Shown: positions 17,266-25,593 of the stretch, piece by piece
Layout of the letters: every line of letters begins with the position of its first letter
Numbering within the stretch: position 1 is the first letter of the stretch
Source: Microcaldota archaeon
GTDB taxonomy: Archaea; Micrarchaeota; Micrarchaeia; Micrarchaeales; Micrarchaeaceae
DNA: 64,000 nucleotides
NCBI GenBank assembly: GCA_021799475.1
Contig: JAJZAJ010000001.1
Location: 372,001-436,000, forward strand
Direction: 5' to 3'
Notes under the pieces: model-generated
Told to the model about the DNA's origin: nothing
Databases searched by the model: none
The model's input: only the letters and a program-made list of their open reading frames with translations
Program-made: the position numbers and the translations under genes

Positions 17266-17865
17266 ATGTGTAAGAATATGTCATTCGCAAAAACTCCAGT
17301 ATTGACAAAAGAAGATTTCGAGGAGATGGATCGCCTTGAAAAATTTATTCCACTGCATTTGCTAGACCAGAAGGCAGGACGCGTCCTATCTTATTTGAGG
17401 CGCAGGTCTAAAGATAGTAATGACGCTGCCGCACATGATATAAAACGAACCCTGCGTCTAATAAACACTTATCTTCCGTTCAGAATCAGGAATCCAGATG
17501 AGGATATAACAATAGGGGAGATAAAAGAGCTTTTGGAGAAGAGAGTAATGGCAAATCTCGAATGGGCATCTGCGGATAAAATGCTGTCCGGAGCATCTTT
17601 CGTAGTGATGCTGCTTGGAAATGGCGCAACAGAAGCTAACTATGGTACACCAGCACCACTAGCCGGGACACTTACATTTACGGCCTTAGGACTGACACTA
17701 TATGGTGTCTCTCAGATACAAAGCTATTTTGCAAAACGCAATCAGGATTCTCTTGATATATTCTTGGAGTCCGTGAGGGATGTGTTCAGTGGGAGGAGGA
17801 GAGAAGATGCAATGCTCAGCGCCATGAACGACATCCAAAAAATAGGCAGTGGCGAACGACCATAA
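17266..17865 (+). CDS. Hypothetical protein with two central hydrophobic helices
   Basis: About 199 residues: a soluble helical N-terminal 100 residues, two hydrophobic stretches (around ASFVVMLLG and LTFTALGLTLYGV), and a charged C-terminal helix. A TATA box at 17238-17246 places transcription start at or near ATG 17266 (leaderless); ATG 17278 is the alternative. No family recognised. Confidence 0.6.
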   Translation: MCKNMSFAKTPVLTKEDFEEMDRLEKFIPLHLLDQKAGRVLSYLRRRSKDSNDAAAHDIKRTLRLINTYLPFRIRNPDEDITIGEIKELLEKRVMANLEWASADKMLSGASFVVMLLGNGATEANYGTPAPLAGTLTFTALGLTLYGVSQIQSYFAKRNQDSLDIFLESVRDVFSGRRREDAMLSAMNDIQKIGSGERP

Positions 17866-18052
17866 GACCTACAATGTCAGCAGCGCAAGCCTAAAAAGCA
17901 GTTCTGCCGACAGAGATGTGCCAGACGCATATGCATAAATATGGTTTGACTATATTTTGATCCAGCCCAATCTCGTGTAGAAACAGATGAATCTGGAAAA
18001 TACTATGTGGCGCAGCATTCTTTGCCACCCGCTGATCCGGCAGACAACCAAA

Positions 18053-18715
18053 TTAGTTTGTTTTTGTGCGTCTGCGCAGGTCAGTTATTCTTCCTTCTAT
18101 TATCTCCTTATCGCGCTCCAGTCTTTTGAGCAGCGAGTTGCTGTTCATTATGGCTACTGGGCACGGAATAGTCGGAAATACGTGTTCAAAACAACCTGTT
18201 ACCCCAAGTTCGCCCCAGTTACCAAGGTAATCATTGACAAATTTCAAGGGCTCTCCTTTCTTTATTGATTCAAGAACGCTTTTATGGAACGTTAATCGTA
18301 AATGGAATTCATTTATCTTATAAAACCGTTCTGCATCCACTATCTTTATTCTGTCATCCTCGCTTACAGCTTTCCTGTTGATTAAAGTATAGACAAATCC
18401 TGTCTCCGGAGCATTCTCAAGAGCAGTTATGATGTGCTGCGGAATATCAGCTGAGTCTATTAAACAGACAGAATGCCTGTTCTTCATAAGCCATTCACGC
18501 TCCATTGCAATGTCGTTTACTTTGGCTTTGTCAGGCACTCCTGCAGCCTCTTCTGGGGTAGTGTTATATGGAGTAAAGCATATTGCATCGTTATTGCAGT
18601 TAGCTTCCGGTTTGAAAATTTCCTTCAGGCGGTCTTCAAAACTGTGGAAAATACCATAATCATAGAAATTAGCTCCAGAGTCGAACGGAACCCGTAACTT
18701 ATTCGTTGCTGCCAT
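18053..18715 (-). CDS. Hypothetical soluble protein, 220 residues
   Basis: No transmembrane or signal segment. Mixed alpha/beta composition with a basic C-terminal helix (LERDKEIIEGRITDLRRR). An AT-rich TATA-like stretch (minus strand, about 18742-18752) lies about 30 bases before the ATG. Not recognised; the 187 bases downstream towards 17866 hold nothing I can identify. Confidence 0.65.
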   Translation of the reverse strand: MAATNKLRVPFDSGANFYDYGIFHSFEDRLKEIFKPEANCNNDAICFTPYNTTPEEAAGVPDKAKVNDIAMEREWLMKNRHSVCLIDSADIPQHIITALENAPETGFVYTLINRKAVSEDDRIKIVDAERFYKINEFHLRLTFHKSVLESIKKGEPLKFVNDYLGNWGELGVTGCFEHVFPTIPCPVAIMNSNSLLKRLERDKEIIEGRITDLRRRTKTN

Positions 18716-18794
18716 TTTCTCACTTGTTATATAGCGTCAGGATAAATATTTATAGATGTGTGCACGCATGGTTTTTGTGGCACTCAGGCATTAT

Positions 18795-19040
18795 TTAACC
18801 AAACCTGCCGCCAAGCTTCCTCTGCATATATTCAATTGCGAAATCTCTATTTTTACCATCGAAAAACCTCACGTTGACAATGTAATCCTTGCCAGATTCG
18901 GAGAGCAGCACTTCCTCTATGCCATCAATCTCTATAAGCCTCTCAGCAAGCGCTTCTGCGCTTGCTCCTACTACTGACTTCGGAAAAAGGAACCTGTGGG
19001 ATGCGCCATGTTTCCGCACACCTGAATTTTTACTCGGCAT
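18795..19040 (-). CDS. Small conserved-type protein, unknown
   Basis: About 81 residues from ATG 19040 (GTG upstream is possible). The second half alternates strand-helix-strand (ERLIEIDGIEEVLLS then YIVNVRFFDG), compatible with a ferredoxin-like fold. TATA-like CTTATAAG is about 20 bases upstream. No known family. Confidence 0.6.
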   Translation of the reverse strand: MPSKNSGVRKHGASHRFLFPKSVVGASAEALAERLIEIDGIEEVLLSESGKDYIVNVRFFDGKNRDFAIEYMQRKLGGRFG

Positions 19041-19386
19041 AAGCAGCACTACCTGTTCTTATAAGGCTGTAAGGTTATAAACCGGCAGAGCCATGGCTCT
19101 GCAATCAACAAAAGATGGGTATGAGGGGGCAGATGGGTTTGGGTTGTAGTTGAATGAGAAAGCCTTTTTTAGGGGCTTTTGGTGATCCCCTCTCATATTA
19201 CCATCAAAATCATATATGTTTGACATGGTATATATAAATAATCAATATATCAGACAAAAACTCCAGTGCTCTATGAGCAACTATTCTATATTTATATGTA
19301 AAAAGACCCGTAAAACCGATATACTACCCATATTAAACAGAATCTATGACGCAAAGCATTTATATCTGTCATGCATAAAAACCCAT
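19041..19386. other. Divergent intergenic region with palindromes and a possible 45-codon ORF
   Basis: Holds an 18-base perfect palindrome GCAGAGCCATGGCTCTGC (19085-19102) and nested hairpins around AAAGCC/GGCTTT and AGGGG/CCCCT within 19153-19193. On the minus strand a 45-codon frame (19059-19196) reads KKAFSFNYNPNPSAPSYP and has a TATA-like box about 34 bases upstream. It may be a small RNA, a small protein gene, or regulatory DNA for the flanking genes. Confidence 0.35.
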
Positions 19387-20808
19387 ATGCAAGAAATCCC
19401 AGAAGCCGTTTCGACGGCATTGGATGCGATAAGGGAAGGAAAGAAGCATTACGTCGAGATAAAAGTAATCAAGGGAAGGTTCTGCGTATTTGAATCAACA
19501 TCGAGATGGGATAAGGCAAAAGGCAGGCCAAGGAAGGTAACGAACTACCTCGGTACAATAACCGAAACCGGGATATTCACTCCAGGGAAGAAGAGAGTGC
19601 CTAAGCAGGAGGATAACGAGCCGCACAAGCAGCAAGCGGAGCTGACCGAAATAGAAAAGACTGTATTAGTGAACTTAAGCATGAATGCAAGGATGTCGAT
19701 GCCTGTCCTTGCAAAGAGGATAGGAAAGACCAAGAGAGCCACGGAAGGGATAGTAAAAAGGCTTGAGAAGAGGTTCGGAATAAGATATATAGCGGAAATA
19801 GACGTAGAAAAGCTAGGCTATTCAAAATATCTGCTGTTCATCAAGTTTGGCGCGTCATCTCCTTCTAACGACGAAATATACGAGTCGCTTGCAAGTGAGC
19901 CAAACATCCAGCTTGCGATGATAGCTATCGGCAAGTATAATATGATCGTATACTTCCTTGCGGAGGACAATTCAGAAGCATCATCCCTTGTTTATACTCT
20001 CGAGTCCTCCTCGAAACTCGGAAAGTATGTTTCCAGATGGTACGTAACCCCATTTGCCGAGAGCTATAATTTCGTTCCGTTGCGCGATGAGTTCTTCAAC
20101 AGGTTGAAGAAGAACGTATGGCATAGATCAAGGGACACTCCAAGACCTGGCCCTAGGGATATCACAAGAAACGAGTATGCAGTAATGAGAGAGCTGAATG
20201 CCAACGGCGTGGAGAATTTCACAGATATAGATAAGAAGAACGGATTTGGCAAAGGGACGGCACAATTCACTTATTACCGGCTAAAGAGCAAGGGTCTGAT
20301 AAAGCGCATAACGCTTACTATGCAGTCTGTGCCTCTTAAATATTACTCTGCTATACTGATGTTCAGGACGAACGGCATTGCGTTCTCTAATAAGAGGGAC
20401 AACCTGCTCAAGGACATAATAGAGCAACCGCCAACGCCACTGAACAAATACTCGCTTGTAGGGGACATAAGCACGCCTACTGGCGGTATATTCATAACCC
20501 CGATATTCAACGACGGTGACCTTCAAGCAATGCTTGAGAATTTCAAAAAGGTGCTCTCCGGCGTGTATACTACTGAGCTAGTGATAACAAAGTTCGTAGT
20601 AGGTTTGCTCGCGAACAGAAGGTTGGACAACATCTACACATCGCAATACGAGACTATAGTGGGCAAGAATCTAATGCAGAAAACAAGAAAAGTTAATTAT
20701 GAAGAAACGGGAAGGCAGAAAAAACACAGAGTAGTTACAGGATTCAGGGGAGAAAGAACCAAATCGACTGACTCTAAAGAAGGCGAGTTCAGCGTATACT
20801 CAGAATAA
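19387..20808 (+). CDS. Lrp/AsnC-like winged-helix regulator, large form
   Basis: About 473 residues from ATG 19387, which lies 24-28 bases after TTTATATC. An N-terminal basic beta segment (KGRFCVFESTSRWDKAKGRP) resembles the N-terminus of some archaeal transposases. From about residue 85 there is an AsnC-type helix-turn-helix (EIEKTVLVNLSMNARMSMP, then VLAKRIGKTKRATEGIVKRL) and a RAM-like ligand domain; a second copy of the HTH/RAM arrangement follows from about 270. So it looks like an internally duplicated Lrp. Target genes unknown. Confidence 0.75.
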   Translation: MQEIPEAVSTALDAIREGKKHYVEIKVIKGRFCVFESTSRWDKAKGRPRKVTNYLGTITETGIFTPGKKRVPKQEDNEPHKQQAELTEIEKTVLVNLSMNARMSMPVLAKRIGKTKRATEGIVKRLEKRFGIRYIAEIDVEKLGYSKYLLFIKFGASSPSNDEIYESLASEPNIQLAMIAIGKYNMIVYFLAEDNSEASSLVYTLESSSKLGKYVSRWYVTPFAESYNFVPLRDEFFNRLKKNVWHRSRDTPRPGPRDITRNEYAVMRELNANGVENFTDIDKKNGFGKGTAQFTYYRLKSKGLIKRITLTMQSVPLKYYSAILMFRTNGIAFSNKRDNLLKDIIEQPPTPLNKYSLVGDISTPTGGIFITPIFNDGDLQAMLENFKKVLSGVYTTELVITKFVVGLLANRRLDNIYTSQYETIVGKNLMQKTRKVNYEETGRQKKHRVVTGFRGERTKSTDSKEGEFSVYSE

Positions 20809-21064
20809 TCTTGTCGGTCTCGTGGCTGGTCGTGGTGCACCTCCTGTGCCTGTTTCATTGCCGTCCTTGTCTTTTGCGTTTATGATGTTCAAGAGCATCA
20901 CTTTTTATATTATAAATTTTTCTTATACAATATAAATACCTTTCGTTCACCTGTATTGCTTGCTTTAACCTACGACAGCAGTCTAATAAACTAATGGCTC
21001 AGGCATCGCAGCTCCTGAAACCGAAACCAGCGCTGCATGTCTTCAATCGACAAAGTAGCAAGGA
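20809..21064. other. Non-coding stretch before the tRNA-Ala element
   Basis: AT-rich promoter-like sequence around 20900-20940 faces both ways, with a doubtful 32-codon minus-strand frame at 20801-20899. No other feature seen. Confidence 0.3.
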
Positions 21065-21114
21065 TGGACTCGGAGGATTTGAGCCAGCGGCCTCATCGTT
21101 GCGAACAACGCGCG
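21065..21114 (-). repeat. Degenerate copy of the 3' part of tRNA-Ala (possible att remnant)
   Basis: Aligns over 50 bases with 22478-22528, same orientation, about three quarters identical with one gap: shared TGGACTCGG, GGATTTGA and CGTTGCGAAC blocks. It keeps the CGC anticodon loop and a foldable anticodon stem but not a proper T arm or acceptor stem, so it is not a working tRNA. It lies 1.4 kb from the intact gene, at the far side of the integrase remnant. Confidence 0.55.
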
Positions 21115-21331
21115 GGTTCCTAGTTTTGTATCCGAGCTTTTGTTTCATTCTAGCCACAGTGTCTATTCTGCCTACCCTAATATACACCTACAATTTGTCT
21201 TTGATTGGATCTATGCGTTCTTTGTGATGAATTAATGTCCGTTTGGCTTCCAGTGCGGCTAGCGCCACTGAGTAGATTCTGCGCTGCGTATGATCACACT
21301 GGCTCCAGAGCCTATAACGAGCTTCAACATC

Positions 21332-21877
21332 TCATGTTCCTCCTGCGCCCCTGGGCTTGACCGGCACAGACCTCCATCTTCTAGCGTTACTGATGACCTC
21401 ATTCGGCTTGGCTCTTATATAATACCCGAAGCGCCCAGCCTTCTTGTACGGCCTGAATCCTAGGTCATGGTAGAAGCCCATGGCTCTATCGTCCTCGCTC
21501 GATACGCCGGAGTAAATCCATTTGGCATGGTTCCTGGCCCCCAGCTCTGCTACGCTGCGAAGCAGACCGGTACCGATGCTCCTGCCAGGCCTACTGGAAC
21601 ACACGAACATTAGCTTAACGTTCCGCGACTTGTTGAACCTGAAGTTTACAATACCGTCTAGCACTTTTCTGGTCTTGTGGACGAGGCACACTGTTTTCAG
21701 GAGTTCTTGCCTTATGGCGTCACGACTCATACTACCTGGCGGGATCTCCATAGAAAGTCCATGCTGGAACAGCGTAACGGCGGCTTCGACATCCTTCCTG
21801 GCCAATCTTTCGATGACGCCAGCTCGGCGGCCTTGAGAGTCCTTAGCGTTTACGCTAGTTCCCTTCTTCAGAAGCAT
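21332..21877 (-). CDS. GNAT acetyltransferase with an N-terminal ankyrin-like piece
   Basis: A 181-residue protein. The first residues LLKKGTSVNAKDSQGR are the end of an ankyrin repeat, then a GNAT-type domain (FVCSSRPGRSIGTGLL is the acetyl-CoA loop, with DRAMGFYHDLGF after it). The first half of the ankyrin repeat is encoded just upstream in a different frame, so the true gene may begin at 21942. Acceptor unknown. Confidence 0.65.
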   Translation of the reverse strand: MLLKKGTSVNAKDSQGRRAGVIERLARKDVEAAVTLFQHGLSMEIPPGSMSRDAIRQELLKTVCLVHKTRKVLDGIVNFRFNKSRNVKLMFVCSSRPGRSIGTGLLRSVAELGARNHAKWIYSGVSSEDDRAMGFYHDLGFRPYKKAGRFGYYIRAKPNEVISNARRWRSVPVKPRGAGGT

Positions 21878-21942
21878 ATAGCTACCTCCTCAACGTTACC
21901 TCTCTCTATCGCAGCAAATAGTTGACCGTTGAGGCTGCCCAT
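21868..21942 (-). pseudogene. Frame-shifted start of the ankyrin/GNAT gene
   Basis: ATG 21942 opens 24 codons ending LFAAIERGNVEEVA, the first helices of an ankyrin repeat, then stops at 21868-21870. Removing one AT of the local ATAT would join it to LLKKGTSVNAKD in the next frame. An AT-rich promoter-like stretch precedes the ATG. Either a decaying gene or recoding. Confidence 0.5.
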
Positions 21943-21974
21943 CTTACCAATAGTAGTTATGGATTGGAAGATAC

Positions 21975-22397
21975 TTAAAAGTTGCCACTTTCTATGGCCT
22001 TGCTATGCTCCTCAATGAAGGCCAAAGTCGCTTGAAACAGCGGCGCAGGAATCCGCAGGCTATCCAGAGTCATAGCTTTCTCTGTCTTTATCATCAGCTC
22101 CCTGCTCTCGAACTTTATGTCCTTTATGCTTATGTGGACTGCTTCGCCGATGCGAAGCCCGAACCGAGCCTGATACGAAAATAACAGCCTGAATTCCGCA
22201 TTGTCTATTACTTTGAAGACCTTGACCAGTTCTTGTTCAGTAAACCATTTGTTCAGGGAGCCATACTTAGGTATTCGGCTCCGCTGAAGCGTTTCCTGAA
22301 CTGCTGCATCACCATCTTCCGTATCTCTACGAGATGGTGTTTTGGTAGGTAAGGAAGAGTTTTGTCCAATTCGCTCTTTAAAGAGATGAATTGGGCT
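21975..22397 (-). pseudogene. Truncated tyrosine recombinase (integrase) fragment
   Basis: An open frame without a usable start codon whose translation contains KWFTEQELVKVFKVID and QARFGLRIGEAVHI, the latter holding the first catalytic Arg of tyrosine recombinases. It ends at a stop about 35 residues before the expected H-x-x-R and with no Tyr. It lies just beyond the 3' end of tRNA-Ala, the usual place for an archaeal integrase. Confidence 0.7.
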
Positions 22398-22477
22398 TTA
22401 GATTCGCACACGGGGACTGGTTGCACCAGACTGCCTTTGCTGGTTTCGCACACTGGCGTGTGGGCGGGATTTTTTAG

Positions 22478-22549
22478 TGGACTCGGCGGGATTTGAACCC
22501 GCAACCCCTACGTTGCGAACGTAGTGCGCTACCGTTACGCCACGAGCCC
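22478..22549 (-). tRNA. tRNA-Ala (anticodon CGC)
   Basis: A full cloverleaf on the minus strand: acceptor GGGCTCG/CGAGTCC (one G-U), D arm with GGTAGCGC, anticodon stem CTACG/CGTAG with loop TTCGCAA, T loop TTCAAAT. CCA is not encoded. Its 3' end borders the integrase remnant. Confidence 0.95.
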
Positions 22550-22613
22550 TGTGCGCAGTGAAGATTCGGCACTTCATTATTTAGCCTTTTCTTACCATCT
22601 CTGTAATGTTTTT

Positions 22614-24047
22614 ATGGCAGTCAAGAGCGCAATGGAGGGGAAAAGCGGAATATCAGCATTCCAAAGAATAAAGCTTGAGGGTATAGTGCGAAGAGTGCTC
22701 GATGATGTAAAGCCTACGGAAGATGAGATGCGCAGAATAACCGCGTACTCTAACGAACTGATGGGCAGGCTCAAATCGGCAGCTCCTAAGGATGTTGAGA
22801 TAGCCTTCGTAGGCAGCGCCGCAAGGGGTACGCAGATAAAAGGAAGCTACGACATGGACATATTCCTGTTATTCCCGAAAGGGCTTAAGGAAAGGGAGAT
22901 GGAAAACAAGGGGCTTGCGATAGCAAAGAGCATAGTAAACAGAGGTAGGGGCGAGACTTTCATCATAAAATACGCAGAGCACCCGTATCTTAAACTGATA
23001 GTGGACAGCGGCACAGGCTTGACTGCGGACATAGTTCCCGCCTTCAAGATAGAGAATGCAAGGGAAATTGGCACTTCAGTTGACAGGACGCAGCTGCACA
23101 ACAAATTCATCAGTGCGCGGCTGACCGAATCGGAGAAGGACAATGTACGCGTATTGAAAGCGTTCCTGAAGGCCCATAACATCTACGGGGCAAATGCAAA
23201 ATATGAGGGATTCTCAGGCTACGCATGCGAGCTCATGGTTTATCAGTTTGGATCTTTCATCAACGTACTTCAGGAATTCTCAAAGCTCAATCTGCCTCTT
23301 GCGCTGGATCCGCTCAACAGGGAGACATACAGACCTCATCACGAACGCACTGGCATATTGGCAAAGAAGTTCAAGAGCAGATTCGTGCTTATTGATCCTA
23401 CTGATGAAAACAGGAATGTAACTGCTGCTACATCCATCGAATCCATAGCGCGTCTATGCATCACATCAAGATTGATGCTGAAAAAACCAAGCATTGGTTT
23501 CTTCTACGGCCCGAGGCATTCCGACACATACTCATCTAACAGGATAAGTAAATTGAGGAAAGAGCTTGGAATAGATTTATACCTTGTGCGATTTGCGGTC
23601 CCGAACATATCGGAAGACATAATATGGCAGCAGCTGCGCAGGTTCTCTAAGAGACTATCAGATATGCTGGAGGACAACGGATTCTCCACCGCGCTATCGG
23701 TGGATAGCGTATCGAAAGAGGGAGCGATGGCTGCTTTTTTCATAAGCAGGATGAAAAAGCATTATGACATAATAGAGGGACCCAGCTCCTTCATGCACGT
23801 CGCTTCCGACAGGTTCCTCGATTCGCACGGCAATGCAATCGGCACTTTCTTCAAGGATGACAGGCTCGTGTTCATAGAAGAATCCAGGTTCAGCGACCCA
23901 GAGGAGGTCCTTAGGCATGCAATAAAGAACGAGAAGTCGCTGCCATCGTATCTGGACAGGAAGAAAGTAAAGATTTATGCCAATGAGATACCGGAGGAGC
24001 TTGCAAAACCATTATACGATTCATTCATAAGGAAGACGAGCATATGA
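22614..24047 (+). CDS. cca: CCA-adding tRNA nucleotidyltransferase, archaeal class I
   Basis: About 477 residues. Adds or repairs the 3'-CCA of tRNAs from CTP and ATP. GSAARGT (67-73) and the catalytic acid pair D80/D82 in SYDMDIFL match the class I active site. ATG 22614 fits the family length; ATG 22632 is an alternative. Needed here since tRNA-Ala, tRNA-Thr and tRNA-Lys do not encode CCA. Confidence 0.93.
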   Translation: MAVKSAMEGKSGISAFQRIKLEGIVRRVLDDVKPTEDEMRRITAYSNELMGRLKSAAPKDVEIAFVGSAARGTQIKGSYDMDIFLLFPKGLKEREMENKGLAIAKSIVNRGRGETFIIKYAEHPYLKLIVDSGTGLTADIVPAFKIENAREIGTSVDRTQLHNKFISARLTESEKDNVRVLKAFLKAHNIYGANAKYEGFSGYACELMVYQFGSFINVLQEFSKLNLPLALDPLNRETYRPHHERTGILAKKFKSRFVLIDPTDENRNVTAATSIESIARLCITSRLMLKKPSIGFFYGPRHSDTYSSNRISKLRKELGIDLYLVRFAVPNISEDIIWQQLRRFSKRLSDMLEDNGFSTALSVDSVSKEGAMAAFFISRMKKHYDIIEGPSSFMHVASDRFLDSHGNAIGTFFKDDRLVFIEESRFSDPEEVLRHAIKNEKSLPSYLDRKKVKIYANEIPEELAKPLYDSFIRKTSI

Positions 24048-24074
24048 TGAATATATTCAAGCGCTCCAAAATAC

Positions 24075-24662
24075 TTAGAGGCCGTATCTGTTTCCTTTTT
24101 TTATCAGAGTCATCAGCTCCTTCATCCTGTTACCTATTGCAGCGGCATCCGGTTTCTTCCTTTTCTTTCCATATGACCTAGCAACGATATATGAAATAAT
24201 TGCTCTCCTGTCCTTTGCGCTTTCAATCTCATAAACCTCCTTGCACTTTATGCGCCTGCGTCTGCGCAACCACTCCATCGATATCTCAGCTGAAAGATTT
24301 TCCGCTATCTTCTCCTTTTTGTAGCCCCTTCTCTCCATCCTTCCGGCGAGCTTTTCAAGTTTCTCCCTGATAACAACCAGTATATCGGCATGAACGCTGA
24401 CAGCCGGTGCGAGATGTCCAACAAGGATTATGTTGCGTTTCCTGCTTCTTTCCAGCGCGAGTTTCACTGCCATGTCAAGCTTCCTGAGATTCACAATGTA
24501 AGAGCCAAACCTGTCTTTTCCGGAATATGCCTTATACTTCTTGACAAGATCATTGAGCTCTATAATGGTAGAATCGCGTAGTCTGCTTCCGAGCTTCTTC
24601 GCAAATACGCTTTTTCCAGAAGCCGGCACTCCAGTGACAACAACTACGAATATTTCAGTCAT
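24075..24662 (-). CDS. Fap7/AK6-type adenylate kinase, ribosome maturation factor
   Basis: A 195-residue P-loop kinase with VTGVPASGKS (Walker A, 11-18) and a helical, very basic C-terminal half. Archaeal Fap7 assists late small-subunit maturation at the decoding end. It follows on the same strand after 24672-25283 with a 9-base gap. Confidence 0.8.
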   Translation of the reverse strand: MTEIFVVVVTGVPASGKSVFAKKLGSRLRDSTIIELNDLVKKYKAYSGKDRFGSYIVNLRKLDMAVKLALERSRKRNIILVGHLAPAVSVHADILVVIREKLEKLAGRMERRGYKKEKIAENLSAEISMEWLRRRRRIKCKEVYEIESAKDRRAIISYIVARSYGKKRKKPDAAAIGNRMKELMTLIKKGNRYGL

Positions 24663-24671
24663 GCTCGCTCA

Positions 24672-25283
24672 TCAGACTTCAGCAAGAAAGCTCAAAGCTG
24701 CCGTGAAGAGGGAATCAAGTTCTTCCTTGGAGGCCTGAAGGCTCAGCACCTCGCTTGGAGGCAGATATGCTCTTATGACATAGTTCTTCTGTCCGGAAAA
24801 CAGCCATTCGCCTATCCTGTATTTTCCGAAATTGGTTCCATAATCTGCTATATAGACGGAGGAAGCGCACAGCTTCTCAACAAGAGCCAGCACTCCGGAA
24901 TCCAACGTATTGATATAGACTGTTTCGTCTTTTGACATATCCCTGTCAATCATCACCGGTTTCACTATGGGTATCTTGTACTGCTTAGCCTGCATGCTTA
25001 CGTTTTGAGCGAGCTGAGATGTCAGAGAATCTGCCTTCATTGCTGCGTCATCGAGCGCCTTCTGCTCTGCACTCATGGTGGAAAGGGCGTCATCTATATA
25101 GTTGTCAACCTCTTCCTTGAGGTTGCTTACGGTGTTTCTTATGTTTGCCGTCTTCGAGAACCTGCCTGGATTGGCGAGGAGCTCCCTTATTGTTATTTTA
25201 TATTTGCTGCCCAGTTTCTTGTCCATCTCCGTAATCAAGCTATCGGATATATCACTCCAAAGTGCTGCCATGTCATCATCCAA
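24672..25283 (-). CDS. Hypothetical protein, 203 residues
   Basis: N-terminal half helical and coiled-coil-like (LKEEVDNYIDDALSTMSAEQ), C-terminal half mixed alpha/beta. No membrane segment or known motif. Likely co-transcribed with the Fap7 gene. ATG 25283 is the first of two possible starts. Confidence 0.65.
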   Translation of the reverse strand: MDDDMAALWSDISDSLITEMDKKLGSKYKITIRELLANPGRFSKTANIRNTVSNLKEEVDNYIDDALSTMSAEQKALDDAAMKADSLTSQLAQNVSMQAKQYKIPIVKPVMIDRDMSKDETVYINTLDSGVLALVEKLCASSVYIADYGTNFGKYRIGEWLFSGQKNYVIRAYLPPSEVLSLQASKEELDSLFTAALSFLAEV

Positions 25284-25332
25284 TAAGCTTATAATGCAAG
25301 AGGAAGATTAATAAAGCATTTAGGCTGTCAGC

Positions 25333-25593
25333 GTGAACGGGGATAATGTCAAGGAAAGGGTCCTGAAGGCAATTATGCTGTTCGATAGCAGCGTAGCCGG
25401 GTTAAAGCTACCGGATAACGCTCCAAAAGAGACGAGAAAAGTCGTCGAGCTGTCAAAGATGTATGCCAGCGATGCACGCAGCTTCCTAGAAAAGGGCGAC
25501 ATATACACGGCATTTGCGAGCATAGAATACGCTCACGGCCTTCTGGATGCAATAAGGGAGTTGAATGGTCAGGGATACGGCTCAGAAAAATAG
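25333..25593 (+). CDS. DUF357-type small helical protein
   Basis: An 86-residue protein with the DUF357 pattern: YASDARSFLEKGDIYTAFAS followed by IEYAHGLLDA, predicted HEPN-like helices. GTG start. It overlaps the Trm1 gene by 29 bases, so both are in one transcript. Molecular role unknown. Confidence 0.8.
   Translation: MNGDNVKERVLKAIMLFDSSVAGLKLPDNAPKETRKVVELSKMYASDARSFLEKGDIYTAFASIEYAHGLLDAIRELNGQGYGSEK

Noticed and set aside
20801-20899. A 32-codon minus-strand frame ending near the Lrp-like gene stop
   Set aside because: Too short and Pro/Thr/Arg-rich without a conserved pattern, though a promoter-like stretch precedes it.
20994-21227. A rightward 77-codon frame over the tRNA-like copy
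   Set aside because: GGFEPA-type sequence comes from reading a tRNA T-arm in the wrong sense; not a gene.
22253-22504. A minus-strand frame running from tRNA-Ala into the integrase remnant
   Set aside because: Its first residues simply read the tRNA T-arm; the recombinase-like sequence lies in another frame.
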